A stretch of DNA of 64,000 nucleotides from Nocardia vaccinii NBRC 15922 (GCF_001613305.1 NZ_BDCC01000039.1:1-64000); one strand, 5' to 3'; counted from the stretch's first letter, positions 49,126-57,500 are shown. Translations and numbers: made by a program. The notes: a model not told the origin generated them from the sequence alone.

Positions 49126-50661
49126 TCATGCCTTGCCGCGCCGTTTTCCGGACTTCGACGCGGATACCTTCGTACTCGGCGCGGGTGCGGGCCGCTGAGC
49201 CTGCCAGGCATGGTGGGCCTTGCCCAATTCGGTGACCGGGGTGTCGCCGTAGATCCACTCCCGCGCGATGCGATGCCAGTTGTTCGTGGCCTGCAACTGT
49301 CCCAGCACCCCGAACGTCATGAAATCCGCGCGCCGCGAGAACAGGTGTTCCGGGGGCAGGGTCTGCTGCTTCATCCCGGCGTGCTCGGTGGCGCGCGGGT
49401 CGATCGCCAGCACGGCCGCCCCGCTGGCCAGTTCGGGGGTGATGGTCAGATCTTCGTCCAGCAGCGCCCACTCGATCGCGGACAGGCAGTACTCCAGACA
49501 TTCCTCGGCCGTCACCTCCTCCGGCGAATCGATGATGCCGTGATCGATCATCAGCGTACGCAGATCTTCCGCGCGATCCTCGGCCGCGGCCCGGATGCAG
49601 GTCAGCTCGAACTGCACGTCGGCGGGGCGCATCCGGTTGTAGAGACCGAAGTCCAGGAAGGCCACCCGCCCGTCCTCGCCGAGCAGGATGTTGCCCGGAT
49701 GGGGATCGCCGCAGAATTCGCCGAAGGTGTAGAGCGAACCCACGTAGAAGCGGTAGATGATCTCGCCGACCCGGTTGCGTTCGGCCGCGGGCAGTTCCCG
49801 GATCTCCTCGAATCCGCGGCCGGGGAAGAACTCGCTCACCAGCACGTGGGTGCTGGACAGATCCGGCATGCTGGTCGGGATCGCGATGAACGGGTGGTCG
49901 GCGTAGAGCTCGGCGATCTGACGCTGGGTGGCGGCCTCGGTGGTGTAGTCGAGTTCGCTCTCCAGGTGCAGGCGCAACTCGTCCAGCACGGCCGGGGTCA
50001 CCCACGGCATCGCCGAGGCCAGGATGCGCCGGAACATGGCCAGATTCTTCAGATCCGCGCGCACCGCGGCATCGATGCCCGGATACTGCACCTTCACCGC
50101 CACCTCGCGGCCGTCGTGCAGCCGCGCGCGGTACACCTGGCCGATGGAGGCCGCGGCGATCGGTTCGGGCTCGAATTCGGCGAACAGTTCGTTCAGCGGG
50201 CGGCCGTAATCGGTCTCGATGAGTTCGCGCATCGTCTCGAAGGAAACCTTGGGCGCGCTGTCGCGCAGGACCGCGAGCCGATGCTGGAAACGTTCCCGGT
50301 GCTGGGTCGGCACGACGTCCATGTCCAGGACCGACAGGATCTGCCCGAGCTTCATCGCGACACCCTTCATGGTGCCCAGCACGATGACCAGCTGTTCGGC
50401 CGCGCGGATCGTGGACTCCTCGGCCATGCGGGCGCGCACCTCTTCGGAGCGACCGCGCATCGAACGCCGAGTCTTCTGCGCGCGCAACACATTTCCGGCG
50501 ACGGCGACACCGAGCTTGGTCCCCCGGGCGAGCCGCGAGGTGGGAATCGCCCGCTCGCCTCGCCGCGTCTTCTGCGCGTCTCCGGACGCCGGGCGACCTT
50601 CGCTTCGAGCCGTCGGTCGTGGCTCCTGCGGATCTTCGGCCGCTCCCGGTGAGTTACCCAT
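49126..50661 (-). CDS. ABC1/UbiB-family atypical kinase
   Basis: A 511-residue AarF/ABC1 (UbiB) protein. It shows the diagnostic KGVAMKLGQILS (KxGQ) motif, AAASIGQVYRARL, ATP-binding VAVKVQYPGID, catalytic FGEFCGDPHPGNILL and metal-binding VAFLDFGLYNR. Homologues support quinone or lipid metabolism. The conserved region IPTSRLARGTKLG begins about residue 40, so a start upstream of it is required. The only one in frame is ATG 50661, which lies inside a dispersed repeat, with GGAGAGGCGGACGAGCAC before it. Residues 1-38 are low-complexity and repeat-derived. Confidence 0.87.
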   Translation of the reverse strand: MGNSPGAAEDPQEPRPTARSEGRPASGDAQKTRRGERAIPTSRLARGTKLGVAVAGNVLRAQKTRRSMRGRSEEVRARMAEESTIRAAEQLVIVLGTMKGVAMKLGQILSVLDMDVVPTQHRERFQHRLAVLRDSAPKVSFETMRELIETDYGRPLNELFAEFEPEPIAAASIGQVYRARLHDGREVAVKVQYPGIDAAVRADLKNLAMFRRILASAMPWVTPAVLDELRLHLESELDYTTEAATQRQIAELYADHPFIAIPTSMPDLSSTHVLVSEFFPGRGFEEIRELPAAERNRVGEIIYRFYVGSLYTFGEFCGDPHPGNILLGEDGRVAFLDFGLYNRMRPADVQFELTCIRAAAEDRAEDLRTLMIDHGIIDSPEEVTAEECLEYCLSAIEWALLDEDLTITPELASGAAVLAIDPRATEHAGMKQQTLPPEHLFSRRADFMTFGVLGQLQATNNWHRIAREWIYGDTPVTELGKAHHAWQAQRPAPAPSTKVSASKSGKRRGKA

Positions 50662-50896
50662 GTGCTCGTCCGCCTCTCCGCGACGTCGGCGTGCCGTGGG
50701 GTGTGGCGGGATTCGCGTTCCGGGCCGGCGGTCGGGTGCCCGGTCGAGCTTCGGGCGTTCCCGAGGGGTTACCCATGTGCTTGCCCGCCTCTCCGCGACG
50801 TCGGCGTGCCGTGGGGTGTGGCGGGATTCGCGTTCCGGGCCGGCGGTCGGGTGCCCGGTCGAGTTCCGAGTGTTCCCGTTGAGTTACCCATGTTCT
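50651..50896. repeat. Two 115-bp tandem copies plus start of a third (GAGTTACCCATGT family)
   Basis: Units 50651-50765 and 50766-50880 are nearly identical (shared GCCTCTCCGCGACGTCGGCG, GGGATTCGCGTTCCGGGCCG and GGTCGGGTGCCCGGTCGAG); a third begins at 50881 and ends by 50896. The minus strand of each boundary reads ATGGGTAAC. The first boundary contains the start codon of the ABC1 kinase. The gene-free stretch 50897-51067 shows nothing else. Confidence 0.9.
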
Positions 50897-51067
50897 TCCC
50901 TGCTGCTGCACGTCTTATCTGCCGGTCGTGGGTGCGCGGCGGGTTTGCTGCCGGGCGTTGGCACCCGCGCAGGCTGGATCTCAGGGGCTTGGGTGTTACC
51001 TCTGCACAGTTGGGCGACCTGATGGCGCGGTCTCCCGACATCAGATTTACCGATGCGGGGAGCTGGG

Positions 51068-51808
51068 TCAAGCGTCGTCGGGTTCGGGCAGGCTGTGCGG
51101 GGTGGAGTTGAAGCGTGCGGGGGAGCCGCCCGCGCGGACCATACCCTCGATCGCGCTCCACGCCATCATGGTCAGGTGGTCGAGCATGGTGTCCGCCGAC
51201 ATGCCGCGATTGCTGATCCACCAGTCCGTCGCCAGCTGGACGCCGCCGACCAGGACGTACGAGTACAGCTCGACGCCCTCGGTCTCGATGTGGCGGCCGA
51301 ATGCCTTGTCACGCAGGACCGCGGCGACGATGTCGGCGAAGAGCTTCTCGAAGTCCGCCAGCGTGGATTTGTCGGTGGAGGAGCCGTAACCCATGATGAA
51401 CCGGTACACGTCGGTATCGGCGTCGACGGTGTGCACGTACGCGGCCAGGGTGTTGCGGACCAGCTGATATTCGTCCAGATCGTCGCTGATCGCGTCGTAG
51501 ATGCGCGGCATCAGCGTGGTCTCGATGAACCGCTCCATGGTGGCGCGGGTCAGGTCGTTCTTGTCCGAGAAGTACCGGTACAGAACAGTTTTGGACACGC
51601 CGATCTCGCCCGCGATCTCGTCCATGCCGACATCGCCGCCCCGCTTGCGAATCGCCGCCAGGGTGCCGTCGACCAATTCCTCGCGCCGGTCGATCTTGTG
51701 CTGATGCCAGCGCCGCTTGCGACCGTCCACCCGGACCGTACGCGCCGGGCTGGTTTTGGGGGCGGCTTCGGTGGACAGGGTGACTCCTCGTGTCGGGTAC
51801 GGGGCCAC
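51068..51808 (-). CDS. TetR-family regulator (Rv0472c-like)
   Basis: A 246-residue TetR protein. A basic lead (RVDGRKRRWHQHKIDRREEL) precedes the HTH GDVGMDEIAGEIGVSKTVLYRYF. The ligand-binding helices include YRFIMGYGSS and the Trp pair QLATDWWISNRGM. Position and sequence fit M. tuberculosis Rv0472c, next to the DUF445 gene as there. The target genes are unknown. GTG 51808 is the furthest usable start with GCTGGAG just before it; the divergent DUF445 gene begins 113 bp away. Confidence 0.87.
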   Translation of the reverse strand: MAPYPTRGVTLSTEAAPKTSPARTVRVDGRKRRWHQHKIDRREELVDGTLAAIRKRGGDVGMDEIAGEIGVSKTVLYRYFSDKNDLTRATMERFIETTLMPRIYDAISDDLDEYQLVRNTLAAYVHTVDADTDVYRFIMGYGSSTDKSTLADFEKLFADIVAAVLRDKAFGRHIETEGVELYSYVLVGGVQLATDWWISNRGMSADTMLDHLTMMAWSAIEGMVRAGGSPARFNSTPHSLPEPDDA

Positions 51809-51921
51809 TCCAGCTTAGGTCTTTCCGATCGGCGATGTTCCGAGTTCGCTGACGCCACTTCGAGCGGGTACCGAAGGCGGCCCGAACCGTCCGCGTCGGA
51901 TGAGCGGATCAGAATGGAAAT

Positions 51922-53397
51922 ATGGAGCAATCTCCCGGCAGTGCCTCACGCGGGGCCGATGCAGTGTCCACGGGCCCCGAACCGGTGCGGACAGGCGTTA
52001 CCGGCACGGCGCTCGCCTTGTCCGAGTCGCCCGCTCCGAGCGCTTCGGACGGTCGGTCCGGACCGTCTCGGGGAGTGAAAAATGCCACAGGTGGGCCGGT
52101 CCGGCGGGATCCGCCCGGCTCCTTCGCCGAGCTGATGGACGATTCGGGTAAACGTCGCGATCTGCGCCGGATGAAGTTCGTCGCCACGGCCTTCCTGGCC
52201 GCGGCGACGATCATCTATCTGGTGTGCTGCTGGATCGGCGCGCGCGGTGCGGGCGGCAACTGGGTGGGGTACGTGCGCGCGGCCTCGGAGGCGGGGATGG
52301 TCGGTGCGCTCGCGGACTGGTTCGCGGTGACCGCCCTGTTCCGGCATCCGCTTGGGCTGCCCATTCCGCACACCGCGATCATCCGGAAGAAGAAGGACCA
52401 GCTCGGCGAGAGCCTCGGCAATTTCGTGCGGACGAATTTCCTGTCCCCGGAAACCGTTGTGGCGAAGGTGGATTCGGCGCAGATTTCGCTGCGGGTGGGG
52501 CGATGGATGGCCGATCCGGAACATGCCGCGCGGGTGTCGGAGGAATCCTCCACGATTCTGCGCGCGGTGATCGATGCGCTGCGTGACGAGGACGTCGAGC
52601 AGATCATCGATCACACCATCGTCAAACGCATCGCCGATCCGCAGTGGGGGCCGCCGATCGGCCGGGTGCTGACCGAATTGCTGGCCGAGAACCGGCAGGC
52701 CCCGCTGCTGGACCTGCTGGCCGAGCGTGCGCACCAGTGGGCGCTGGGCAGTCAGGAGACGCTCGACCGGATCGTGGCGACCGAGGCGCCGTCCTGGGCG
52801 CCGAAATTCGTGAATGTCATGTTGTCCGAACGGGTTTACCGGGAATTGGTGGAATTCACCTGGAAGATCCGCTCGCAGCCCGATCACGAGGTGCGATTGG
52901 CGGCCGATCGCTTCCTCGACCAGTTCGCCGACGACCTGCAGCACGACGAGGCGATGATCGCCAAGGCCGAACGGATCAAGGCCGAGATCATGGGCCGCGA
53001 GGAGATCACCGGAATGGCCCGCGCGACATGGCGGGCGGCCAAGCGGCTGGTCCTGGAGTCGGCCGACGATCCGAACAGCACGTTGCGGCGCAAGACCACC
53101 GAGAACGTGCAGCAACTCGGACAGCGCCTGGTCCGCGAGACCGAGATGCGCGAGAAGGTGGACGGCTGGCTCGAGCGCGGTGTGCGCTATCTGGTGTTGA
53201 ACTACGGGTCCGAGATCGCGACATTGATCAGCGATACCGTGGCCCGGTGGGACGCCGACGAGGCGAGCCGCAAGATCGAGTTGCAGGCAGGGCGTGATCT
53301 GCAGTTCATCCGGATCAACGGCACGGTGGTCGGCTCGCTCGCCGGGCTGGTGATCTACGCCGTTTCGCATCTACTGTTCCCCGGCTGGCCGGGCTAG
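51922..53397 (+). CDS. DUF445 family membrane protein (Rv0473-like)
   Basis: A 491-residue DUF445 protein. A disordered Ser/Pro/Gly N-terminus of ~75 residues precedes RRMKFVATAFLAAATIIYLV, then the conserved GMVGALADWFAVTALFRHPLGLPIPHTAII block. A long helical cytosolic/periplasmic domain (RMADPEHAARVS to RETEMREKVDGWLERG) follows, and a final membrane helix (TVVGSLAGLVIYAVSHLLF). The function is unknown. It lies directly before the Rv0474-hbhA pair, as in M. tuberculosis. Confidence 0.9.
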   Translation: MEQSPGSASRGADAVSTGPEPVRTGVTGTALALSESPAPSASDGRSGPSRGVKNATGGPVRRDPPGSFAELMDDSGKRRDLRRMKFVATAFLAAATIIYLVCCWIGARGAGGNWVGYVRAASEAGMVGALADWFAVTALFRHPLGLPIPHTAIIRKKKDQLGESLGNFVRTNFLSPETVVAKVDSAQISLRVGRWMADPEHAARVSEESSTILRAVIDALRDEDVEQIIDHTIVKRIADPQWGPPIGRVLTELLAENRQAPLLDLLAERAHQWALGSQETLDRIVATEAPSWAPKFVNVMLSERVYRELVEFTWKIRSQPDHEVRLAADRFLDQFADDLQHDEAMIAKAERIKAEIMGREEITGMARATWRAAKRLVLESADDPNSTLRRKTTENVQQLGQRLVRETEMREKVDGWLERGVRYLVLNYGSEIATLISDTVARWDADEASRKIELQAGRDLQFIRINGTVVGSLAGLVIYAVSHLLFPGWPG

Positions 53398-53425
53398 GTC
53401 CCGACACGCTCTCGAGAAGTGCTAA

Positions 53426-53462
53426 CAGAGTGCTTGCAAGAGCTAGCACTCTGCCCTAGAAT
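53426..53462 (+). promoter_or_regulatory. Promoter with overlapping operator for the HTH-hbhA operon
   Basis: TTGCAA (53434-53439), 17 bp, TAGAAT (53457-53462) fits a housekeeping sigma promoter. The inverted repeat CAGAGTGCT-N10-AGCACTCTG (53426-53434 and 53445-53453) covers the -35 and spacer, so a repressor there would block initiation. The half-site AGCACTC equals that of CIRCE, but the arms face the other way. The HTH protein encoded first in the operon is a candidate ligand. Confidence 0.65.
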
Positions 53463-53490
53463 CGATCGCACAACCGCCGGAAGGTGAGTG

Positions 53491-54027
53491 ATGGCACAGG
53501 ATCCCGAGGGTCCCGAGCAGAATGTCGAGCAAACCGTGGAGACGTCCGCGGATCTCGGCGAGAAGGTGGCCCGCGTAGCCAACGCGGCGCACGACATCGG
53601 GAGCTTCATCCGGTCGCAGCGAGAGGCCGCGCAGGTCTCGCTACGGCAGCTCGCACAGCTGGCGGGGGTCAGCAATCCGTATCTCAGTCAGATCGAGCGC
53701 GGATTGCGAAACCCGTCCGCCGAGGTACTCGCGCAGATCGCCAAGGGTCTGCGGGTGTCCTCGGAGGTTTTGTACATACGGGCGGGCTACCTCGAACAGA
53801 GGCCGCACAGCCCGGTCCGGGACGCACTGCTGGCCGATTCGGTGATCACCGAGCGGCAGAAGCAGGTGCTGCTGGACATCTACGAATCGTTCCGCCGCGA
53901 GAATGCGGGGAACGAATTCGCAGGGGACGCAACGGAATCCGAGGGGGGCGTTCCCAGGGGGGCCAGGGACAACGCCGTTCCGAGCACTACCACCGACGTT
54001 CCGCCACGCCAGGAGAACGAACCATGA
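53491..54027 (+). CDS. XRE-type HTH regulator (Rv0474-like)
   Basis: A 178-residue regulator matching M. tuberculosis Rv0474. The HTH spans about 40-95: IRSQREAAQVSLRQLAQLAG, then VSNPYLSQIERGLRNPSAEV and the AKGLRVSSEVLYIRAGYLE helix. The C-terminal 50 residues are acidic and disordered. GGAAGGTGA precedes ATG 53491. Its stop overlaps the hbhA start (ATGA), so the two are co-translated. It may control its own promoter at 53426-53462. Confidence 0.92.
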   Translation: MAQDPEGPEQNVEQTVETSADLGEKVARVANAAHDIGSFIRSQREAAQVSLRQLAQLAGVSNPYLSQIERGLRNPSAEVLAQIAKGLRVSSEVLYIRAGYLEQRPHSPVRDALLADSVITERQKQVLLDIYESFRRENAGNEFAGDATESEGGVPRGARDNAVPSTTTDVPPRQENEP

Positions 54028-54695
54028 CCGAAGCAACACTCACCGTGACCAAACCGCTCTACGCGACCGTCGGCGCCGGGGATGCCCTCTACGCCGCCGT
54101 CAACGATCTGGTGGGCAAGGTACGCGAGCGCGCCGCCACCGTCGATGTCACCGGCCGCGTGGACGAGGCCCGCGAGCGCATCGCGAACCTCCCCGCCGAC
54201 GCGCAGGAGCAGTTCGAGACGCTGCGTCAGCGGCTGACCGGCCTGCCCAACGAGCTCCCCGAGGATCTGGCCGATCTGCGTGAGCGGCTCAGCCCCGAGG
54301 AACTGCGCAAGGCCGTCGACCAGTACTACCGCCAGCTGGTGGACCTGTACCAGGATCTGGCCTCGCGCGGCGAGGAGACCGTGGACCGGCTGCGTGCCAA
54401 CCCGGCCTTCGAGGAGCGTTTCGAGAAGGTCGAGGGCATCTACACCGATGTCGTCACCCGCGCCGAGGACGTCATCGGCAAGGTGTCGGACCAGGCCCGC
54501 GGCCTGCTGGGCACCGTCGAGGAGCGGGTCGAGTCCGAGCCGGTCGTCGACGCCGAGGTCGTCCAGGTGACGCACGAGCCCGCCCCGGCCGACGCGGCGC
54601 CGGCCGAGGAAACCCAGGTCAAGAAGGCTGCGGCCAAGAAGGCCCCGGCCAAGAAGGCGCCCGCGAAGAAGGCCTCGACCACGGCCAGGCAGTAA
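54024..54695 (+). CDS. hbhA: Heparin-binding hemagglutinin
   Basis: A 223-residue HbhA homologue (Rv0475). The N-terminus and long coiled coil (DLVGKVRERAATVDVTGRVD, EELRKAVDQYYRQLVDLYQD) are followed by an Ala/Pro/Lys C-terminal tail with KKAAAKKAPAKK repeats that binds sulfated sugars in mycobacteria. In actinobacteria HbhA-type proteins also associate with lipid bodies and the cell surface. There is no signal peptide, as in the mycobacterial protein. ATG 54024 overlaps the HTH gene stop. A strong terminator follows 21 bp after the stop. Confidence 0.95.
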   Translation: MTEATLTVTKPLYATVGAGDALYAAVNDLVGKVRERAATVDVTGRVDEARERIANLPADAQEQFETLRQRLTGLPNELPEDLADLRERLSPEELRKAVDQYYRQLVDLYQDLASRGEETVDRLRANPAFEERFEKVEGIYTDVVTRAEDVIGKVSDQARGLLGTVEERVESEPVVDAEVVQVTHEPAPADAAPAEETQVKKAAAKKAPAKKAPAKKASTTARQ

Positions 54696-54716
54696 TCTCG
54701 GCTCCTGATCCGAGAG

Positions 54717-54756
54717 AACGCCCCCGCGCACCGTCCGGCTGCGCGGGGGCGTTTCT
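54717..54756 (+). terminator. Intrinsic terminator of hbhA operon
   Basis: AACGCCCCCGCGCA (54717-54730) pairs perfectly with TGCGCGGGGGCGTT (54740-54753) around a 9-base loop, followed by TCTCCT. It ends the HTH-hbhA transcript just before the DUF2516 gene. Confidence 0.88.
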
Positions 54757-54771
54757 CCTATCATTGGGGGT

Positions 54772-55071
54772 GTGTACTCCCTGATCGGCATGACCATGTT
54801 GGTGATTCAGATCGCCGCACTGGGTGCCTGCCTGTTCGCGTTGGTCCACGCCATCCGTCAGCGTCGCGACGCTTTCACGGCGGTCGACAAGCTCACCAAG
54901 CCGATCTGGATCTCGATCCTGGCCGTCGCTACGGCCGTGGTCGGGCTGCCGCTGCTGGGCTGGTTCAGCCTCGGCATGTTCGGGCTCATCGCGGGTGTGG
55001 TCGCGACCGGCGTCTATCTGGCCGACGTCCGGCCGAAGGTCGATGAGGTGCAGCGCGGTCCGCGCTGGTAG
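54772..55071 (+). CDS. DUF2516 family membrane protein (Rv0476-like)
   Basis: A 99-residue protein with three predicted helices (MLVIQIAALGACLFALVHAI; IWISILAVATAVVGLPLLGW; MFGLIAGVVATGVYLADV) and a short charged C-terminus. It corresponds to Rv0476 downstream of hbhA. The function is unknown. GTG 54772 follows the terminator with TTGGGGGT just before it. Confidence 0.88.
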   Translation: MYSLIGMTMLVIQIAALGACLFALVHAIRQRRDAFTAVDKLTKPIWISILAVATAVVGLPLLGWFSLGMFGLIAGVVATGVYLADVRPKVDEVQRGPRW

Positions 55072-55074
55072 AGC

Positions 55075-55111
55075 GCTCGCACTGGCAAGCCCCTCTCGGT
55101 GGCGTTACTGT
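55075..55111 (+). promoter_or_regulatory. Promoter/operator module 1 (alpha/beta hydrolase A)
   Basis: GCTCGCACTGGCAAGC (55075-55090) overlaps the -35 TGGCAA (55083-55088); 17 bp later comes TACTGT (55106-55111). The same arrangement recurs before the next gene at 56229-56265. Confidence 0.6.
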
Positions 55112-55142
55112 ATCGGTAAGTAACACACAAGGGAGTGTCCCG

Positions 55143-56162
55143 ATGCGGGCAACGTTGCCTACCTGGATCGCGGGTTTGCTGGAGTTCTTTCGCCGCTGGA
55201 TGCGCGCCCATCGCGCCCGCCTGCGCACCCGGACCTATGCCGATGAAAGGTTCAATCCGCCGACTGCGCCGTGCGCGGTCATACCGGTGACCACATCGGA
55301 CGGCACCACACTGCGGGTGCACGCCTACGGACCCGACAGCGAAGATGTCATCGTGCTCGTGCACGGTTGGACCTGCTGTATCGAGTATTGGAATCCACAG
55401 ATCAACGCCTTCGCCGGGCAGTATCGCGTCATCGCCTACGACCAGCGCGGCCACGGCGGGAGCGAATTGGGCCACAGCCCGCTGACGACCGATCTGCTCG
55501 CCGGGGATCTTTCCGCGGTACTGGACGCCGCCCTGCGCCCCGGCCAGCGGGCCGTGCTGGTCGGGCACAGCCTCGGCGGGATGACGATCCAGGCGTGGGC
55601 CGGGCGGTATCCGGATCAGGTGGCCGCTCGCGCGGCCGCGGCGGTGTTGACCAATACCGCCGCCGGCGATCTGGTCGTGGAGACCAGCGTCGTACCGCCG
55701 CTGCGGGGGCTGCCGTTGCCGCTGCTGCTTCCGCTCGCGAAATTCCTGCTCGGCGCGCCACTGGTGTTCCCGCCGATCGGGCCGGTGCGGTGGATCTTCC
55801 GGCGGCAGGTGATGAGCCTGGCCGCCACCGGAGACGTGGCCGATTTCGCGCTGTCCATCGTGCGGTCCTGCCCGACACGGGTGCGGGCGTTGTTCGGGGT
55901 GATGCTGGCGGACCTGGCGCTGAAGCGTTCGGCGGCGTCGCTGCGGGTGCCGACCACCCTGATCGCCGGTAGTGCCGATGATCTGACGCCCCCGGTGCAT
56001 GCCGAGCGGATCGCGCTGATCCTCGCCGAAATCGGTTCGCTCGATCGTCTCGTGGTCCTGCCGACCGGGCATCTGGGCAATGTCGAGGCGGTCGAGGCGT
56101 TCAATGTCGAACTCGCGCGAGTGCTGGGCGCCGCGTTTCCGGTGCGGGAGGCCACGGCGTAG
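55143..56162 (+). CDS. Alpha/beta hydrolase, tandem paralogue A
   Basis: A 339-residue alpha/beta hydrolase. An N-terminal basic amphipathic stretch (LEFFRRWMRAHRARLRTRTY) may touch the membrane. Catalytic elements are VIVLVHGWTCCIEYW (oxyanion), YDQRGHGGSE, the nucleophile VLVGHSLGGMTIQAW, the acid in IAGSADDLTPP and the His in LPTGHLGNVE. It is about half identical by eye to the next gene. The start ATG 55143 follows AAGGGAGTGTCCCG. Substrate unknown; mycobacterial relatives sit beside deoC in the same region (Rv0477 neighbourhood), but I see no direct orthologue. Confidence 0.85.
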   Translation: MRATLPTWIAGLLEFFRRWMRAHRARLRTRTYADERFNPPTAPCAVIPVTTSDGTTLRVHAYGPDSEDVIVLVHGWTCCIEYWNPQINAFAGQYRVIAYDQRGHGGSELGHSPLTTDLLAGDLSAVLDAALRPGQRAVLVGHSLGGMTIQAWAGRYPDQVAARAAAAVLTNTAAGDLVVETSVVPPLRGLPLPLLLPLAKFLLGAPLVFPPIGPVRWIFRRQVMSLAATGDVADFALSIVRSCPTRVRALFGVMLADLALKRSAASLRVPTTLIAGSADDLTPPVHAERIALILAEIGSLDRLVVLPTGHLGNVEAVEAFNVELARVLGAAFPVREATA

Positions 56163-56228
56163 GGATCGCGGATGAGGTTCCGATGGCCGATTCGTGGGTA
56201 ATTCGTTACTCGCCGCCGTAGCGGCGGT

Positions 56229-56265
56229 GCTTGCACTAGCAAGCGCCGTGTTAGCGCGGTAATGT
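56229..56265 (+). promoter_or_regulatory. Promoter/operator module 2 (alpha/beta hydrolase B)
   Basis: GCTTGCACTAGCAAGC (56229-56244; CTTGC-ACTA-GCAAG inverted repeat) overlaps the -35 TAGCAA (56237-56242); 17 bp later comes TAATGT (56260-56265). It matches module 1 at 14 of 16 operator bases with identical spacing. Confidence 0.65.
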
Positions 56266-56289
56266 GCGAGAGGACACAAAGGAGTGCTC

Positions 56290-57303
56290 ATGCTGGCGAA
56301 TCTGCCCGAGGCGGTGACCGGATTTCGCTCCGGCGCCGATGCGCTGGCCGCGGCCCATCGCGGACGTCTGCGTGGCCGTAAGTATCGGATCGCGTCGTTG
56401 GATTCACATCCGTCGGCCGAGGATATTTCGGTGGTCACCGAGGACGGCGCCCGGCTGCGAGTGCACGCCTACGGTCCCGAGCAGGGCGATGTGATCGTGC
56501 TGATCCACGGCTGGTCGTGCTGCGTCGAGTACTGGAATCCGCAGATCAACGAGTTCGCCGGGGAGTTCCGGGTCATCGCCTACGATCAGCGCGGCCATGG
56601 CGAGAGCGATTGGGGCACAAGGGCATTCGGCGCAGATCAGCTGGCCGACGATCTTTCCGCGGTGCTGGACGCGGTCCTGCGTCCCGGCCGGCGGGCCGTG
56701 CTCGTCGGGCACAGCATGGGCGGGATGACGATTCAGGCCTGGGCACAGCGCTATCCGCAGCAGGTCGCCCAGCGCGCCTCGGCGATCCTGCTGGCCACGA
56801 CCGCCGCGCGGCAGATTCCCGGCCGCGCCACCATCATTCCGGTGATCGGCGGGCACCTGCCGACCCCGGTCTGGGTCGCGCAGACCGTCTTCGGCGCACC
56901 GGTGCCGCTGCCCGGATTCGCCGCCGCCCGCAAACTGTTCCAGTCCCGCATCATGACCCCCGACTGCGATCCCGAACTGGCCGAGTTCGCCCTCTCCATC
57001 GTCCGTTCCTGCTCGCCGACCGTCCGCGGCGCGGTGGCCCGCGACCTGTCCATCATCGACCTCGGCACGGCGGCATCGCACATCACCGTTCCCACCAGCG
57101 TCATCGCCGGTGAGTACGACAAACTCCTGCCCACCCTCCACTCGATCGAGATCGCCGACATCCTCGCCGAAACCGGCGCCCTCGACCGCCTGCTCACCCT
57201 CCCCACCGGCCACCTGGTCAACCTCGAGGCCGCCGCGGAATTCAACGCCGAACTCCGCCGCATGACCCACGTAGCCCGCCGCAATTCGTCGCTGGCCAGT
57301 TAG
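56290..57303 (+). CDS. Alpha/beta hydrolase, tandem paralogue B
   Basis: A 337-residue paralogue of the preceding gene with the same motif order: VIVLIHGWSCCVEYWNPQIN, YDQRGHGESDW, nucleophile VLVGHSMGGMTIQAW, acid in IAGEYDKLLP, His in LPTGHLVNLE. The shared WNPQIN and ALSIVRSC blocks show a local duplication that included the promoter. ATG 56290 is chosen because AAAGGAG sits 5 bases upstream; the GTG at 56284 lies in that site. The function is unknown. Confidence 0.86.
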   Translation: MLANLPEAVTGFRSGADALAAAHRGRLRGRKYRIASLDSHPSAEDISVVTEDGARLRVHAYGPEQGDVIVLIHGWSCCVEYWNPQINEFAGEFRVIAYDQRGHGESDWGTRAFGADQLADDLSAVLDAVLRPGRRAVLVGHSMGGMTIQAWAQRYPQQVAQRASAILLATTAARQIPGRATIIPVIGGHLPTPVWVAQTVFGAPVPLPGFAAARKLFQSRIMTPDCDPELAEFALSIVRSCSPTVRGAVARDLSIIDLGTAASHITVPTSVIAGEYDKLLPTLHSIEIADILAETGALDRLLTLPTGHLVNLEAAAEFNAELRRMTHVARRNSSLAS

Positions 57304-57306
57304 AAG

Positions 57307-57365
57307 CCGTCGCCGAGAGCGACGGTCCGCAGGAAAAGCCGGTGGCGAGACCCGGTCCCGCCACC
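57307..57365 (+). terminator. Two consecutive hairpins behind hydrolase B
   Basis: CCGTCGC-CGAGA-GCGACGG (57307-57325) and GGTGGCG-N11-CGCCACC (57341-57365) start 4 bases after the stop. No T-run follows directly, but GTGTTTTT comes at about 57401. They are candidate stem terminators. Confidence 0.5.
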
Positions 57366-57408
57366 TGCCAGGGCCGGTCAAGGGCGCCCGGTCTTGGCCC
57401 TGTGTTTT

Positions 57409-57500
57409 TGGCCTCCGCTTCGCTCCGGCGGGTTGGCCTTGCTGAACCTTTCGCTTCGCGGGCGACTGCCAGCGGGATGGAGACGCTTCGCTGCTGTGCG
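57409..57500 (+). repeat. Family 2 repeat joined to a fragment of the window-start repeat
   Basis: GGCCTCCGCTTCGCTCCGG (57409-57427) is the family 2 core. CTTTCGCTTCGCGGGCGA follows at about 57440 and GAGACGCTTCGCTGCTG at 57480, matching the block at 109-155 near the window start. The gap 57304-57607 (304 bp) otherwise holds no gene. Confidence 0.6.

Noticed and set aside
50654..51221. Short frames encoding MGNxxGT...RPPARNANPATPHG peptides
   Set aside because: They repeat in phase with the 115-bp unit and differ only at boundaries; they are translations of the repeat rather than genes.
53413..53453. CIRCE element (HrcA site) upstream of the HTH-hbhA operon
   Set aside because: The half-site AGCACTC matches, but the arms are everted relative to TTAGCACTC-N9-GAGTGCTAA, so it is described only as an operator-like inverted repeat.
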